A DNA stretch of 7,505 nt, from assembly GCA_014378955.1 (NCBI GenBank), contig JACMMQ010000135.1:1-7505 (forward strand), given 5' to 3'. A program made the position numbers and the translations under genes. Below are positions 6,651-7,505 of the stretch, in pieces. The first letter of the stretch is position 1, and each line of letters starts with the position of its first letter. Under the pieces are notes generated by a model. It searched no databases. It saw only the letters and a list, made by a program, of their open reading frames with translations, and was not told where the DNA came from. The stretch comes from Clostridia bacterium (lineage in GTDB: Bacteria; Bacillota; Clostridia; SK-Y3; JACMMQ01).

Positions 6651-6770
6651 AAAAATGCTGTATTATCAATTAAACATCCCCTAATTATCATCAATAACTG
6701 GCGCAGGATGTGCTGTCAAAATGGTGGCTGACCGAGAAGTTCCACAGTCAGCCATAGCTCGATCATCCAT
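6651..6770. other. Non-coding stretch with pairing segments, unidentified
   Basis: No supportable gene. TGGCTGAC (6725-6732) and GTCAGCCA (6747-6754) are perfect 8-bp inverted arms with a 14-nt loop. GGATG (6706-6710) can pair downstream with CATCC (6764-6768), enclosing that hairpin, or upstream as GGATGT with ACATCC (6674-6679), so two exclusive folds exist. Short open frames cross both strands here but have no ribosome binding site or recognisable protein. It could be part of a structured RNA, a dispersed repeat or a decayed mobile element. Confidence 0.4.
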
Positions 6771-6782
6771 CTAAAGTTTTTA

Positions 6783-6836
6783 TCCCCTTTTTTCAAAAAG
6801 GTTTGCGGGCAAAGCCCACGGTTTTCTATTTTTGGT
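6783..6836 (+). repeat. Two adjacent hairpins, dispersed-repeat-like, possibly terminating
   Basis: CCTTTTT and AAAAAGG (about 6786-6801) form a perfect 7-bp dyad around TC. GGGC-AAA-GCCC follows at 6807-6817 and is followed by a T-rich stretch to 6834. On the minus strand the second stem extends by a G.U pair to GTGGGC/GCCCGC and is followed, after AAACC, by TTTTT. Segments of this shape (oligo-T, CAAAAAGG, then GGGC/GCCC) look to me like short intergenic repeats seen in some Clostridia; this is from memory and was not verified. It may serve as a terminator in either direction. Confidence 0.35.
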
Positions 6837-6874
6837 ATACTGCTAATTTATTTTTCGTAATCACCAATAAAACA

Positions 6875-6903
6875 TTGAAAAACAATCCATTTTATGGTAA
6901 AGT
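6875..6903 (+). promoter_or_regulatory. Extended -10 promoter of the S26-like peptidase gene
   Basis: TTGAAA (6875-6880), a 17-bp spacer and TAAAGT (6898-6903), with TGG before the -10 as an extended TGn element. Transcription would start near 6910, about 20 nt before the ATG, leaving room for the ribosome binding site GAGGTG (6917-6922) and little else. Confidence 0.75.
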
Positions 6904-6929
6904 ATAGTGTGTAAAAGAGGTGACACATA

Positions 6930-7391
6930 ATGATTTACAATCGGGGACAGGTGAAAACGCACTTAAATCCACACGAGCTTGTTCAGCTTGCGAAGGAGGT
7001 GCTGTCGCAGGGCAATGGGTTTCGTTTTTGTGCGTACGGCAATAGCATGATGCCTTTTTTGAAGGATGGCGATATTATTACGCTCAAGCCAAACCGTCAA
7101 AATAAGCGGCAGGTGGGCGAGGTGGTTGCATTCCTACAGCCTAAAAATAATACGTTGGCGGTGCATCGCGTTTTAAAGGTCATGGACAATTGCTGTATTT
7201 TAAAGGGCGATAACAATGAAAATATCGACGGTGAAATTCCAAACAGTGCAATTATCGGCATTGTTACACGCATTGACAGAAAAGGACAAGCGGTATATTT
7301 TGGTTTTGGTTTAGAACGCTTTGTGATAGCATTGCTTTCGCAATTGGGGTGGCTGCAAAAAATTTCAAATTTATTGGGTGCAAATCAATAA
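6930..7391 (+). CDS. S24/S26-family serine peptidase homologue, soluble, Ser/His type
   Basis: A 153-residue relative of signal peptidase I/LexA-type peptidases. The nucleophile motif is GNSMMPFLKDGDII with Ser39; the second conserved block is LAVHRV with His79, at the position where SipW/ER-type (S26B) signal peptidases carry His and ordinary bacterial SPase I carries Lys; the third block is LKGDNN with Asp94. There is no N-terminal membrane anchor: residues 13-27 look like an ordinary helix. A hydrophobic stretch near the C-terminus (about 122-142) might touch the membrane. It is not LexA-like, because no DNA-binding domain precedes it. The start has GAGGTG 7 nt upstream and its own promoter, so it is a single-gene unit ended by the terminator at 7390-7431. 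Similar stand-alone proteins occur in Clostridia; the substrate is unknown, and a role in maturing a short peptide or secreted protein is only inference. Confidence 0.85.
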   Translation: MIYNRGQVKTHLNPHELVQLAKEVLSQGNGFRFCAYGNSMMPFLKDGDIITLKPNRQNKRQVGEVVAFLQPKNNTLAVHRVLKVMDNCCILKGDNNENIDGEIPNSAIIGIVTRIDRKGQAVYFGFGLERFVIALLSQLGWLQKISNLLGANQ

Positions 7392-7431
7392 AAATCCTCA
7401 CTTCGCTATGTTAGCCAAATGAGGATTTTTT
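7390..7431. terminator. Strong bidirectional intrinsic terminator
   Basis: AAAAATCCTCA (7390-7400) and TGAGGATTTTT (7420-7430) form a perfect 11-bp stem. The loop folds further through GCTA (7405-7408) and TAGC (7412-7415). T tracts follow in both directions (TTTTTT on plus, TTTTTATTG on minus). It begins within the stop codon of the S26-like gene. The symmetry suits two convergent genes and supports a gene ending from the right. Confidence 0.9.
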
Positions 7432-7433
7432 GT

Positions 7434-7442
7434 TGTGGATAA
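7434..7442 (-). other. Perfect DnaA-box sequence
   Basis: The minus strand reads TTATCCACA, the consensus DnaA-binding 9-mer. A near match, TTGTCCACA, lies at 7495-7503 on the plus strand in the opposite orientation. Single consensus boxes occur by chance and at non-origin sites; there is no AT-rich unwinding region, dnaA or dnaN gene in view, so this is not called an origin. Confidence 0.3.
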
Positions 7443-7460
7443 TGTTTATAATACATTTCC

Positions 7461-7505
7461 CTACTTAAAGAAATATTTAGCAACCTCTAACTGCTTGTCC
7501 ACAAC
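7461..7505 (-). CDS. Possible C-terminal end of a convergent gene (partial, 14 codons)
   Basis: From the right edge the minus strand reads VVDKQLEVAKYFFK and then TAG at 7461-7463. The frame is open to the window edge, the other two minus frames are stopped within it, and a terminator usable on this strand follows 30 bp later. This is too short to identify a family or exclude chance. Confidence 0.35.
   Translation of the reverse strand, partial: VVDKQLEVAKYFFK

Noticed and set aside
6681..6770. Minus-strand 29-codon frame starting MDDRAMADCG
   Set aside because: No well-placed ribosome binding site or promoter and no recognisable family; it lies across RNA-like inverted repeats.
7434..7503. 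Replication origin
   Set aside because: Only two DnaA-like boxes, no unwinding element and no dnaA or dnaN nearby.
1..7505. CRISPR array, tRNA, rRNA or intact insertion sequence
   Set aside because: No regularly spaced repeats, no tRNA T-loop/acceptor pattern, no rRNA-like sequence and no intact transposase were seen.

Overview
The window looks like a piece of a low-GC Gram-positive (Firmicutes, most likely Clostridia) chromosome. The signs are purine-rich Shine-Dalgarno sequences before nearly every gene, sigma-A-type promoters, a lipobox-type lipoprotein, an Xpt-type xanthine phosphoribosyltransferase, and a secreted papain-family protease with the lectin-like C-terminal layout often seen in Clostridia. 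No species can be named from the sequence alone.

Left part (1-4350, all minus strand): a purine-uptake and salvage operon. Transcription starts near 4313 from a clear sigma-A promoter (TTGCAA-N17-TAAAAT) and reads xpt, then a BMP/PnrA-family substrate-binding lipoprotein, a double-domain ABC ATPase, and a permease that runs off the left edge. A second permease is expected beyond that edge. The lipoprotein captures a purine nucleoside or base outside the membrane, the ATPase and permease import it, and Xpt converts xanthine (and probably guanine) with PRPP into the nucleotide. The xpt leader is only about 29 nt and cannot hold a purine riboswitch. A strong hairpin sits between the lipoprotein and ATPase genes, where binding-protein operons often adjust stoichiometry.

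Middle (4306-6540): an AT-rich divergent intergenic region holds the xpt promoter on one strand and, on the other, an extended -10 promoter for a large secreted C1A cysteine protease. This protease has a signal peptide, a complete Gln/Cys/His/Asn catalytic set, a lectin-like domain and a further beta-rich C-terminal domain. Its base composition is visibly more AT-rich than the transport operon.

Right part (6541-7505): 389 bases without a convincing gene hold several RNA-hairpin-capable inverted repeats, an imperfect direct repeat and a short repeat-like segment. Then comes a 153-residue soluble S24/S26-type serine peptidase homologue with a Ser/His rather than Ser/Lys arrangement, followed by a strong bidirectional terminator. 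The last 45 bases may be the 3' end of a convergent gene. The promoters of the protease and the S26-like gene share 12 of 13 bases around the -10, which hints at similar expression.

I see no CRISPR array, tRNA, rRNA or intact insertion sequence. The least explained parts are the structured 6541-6830 region and the S26B-like stand-alone peptidase.
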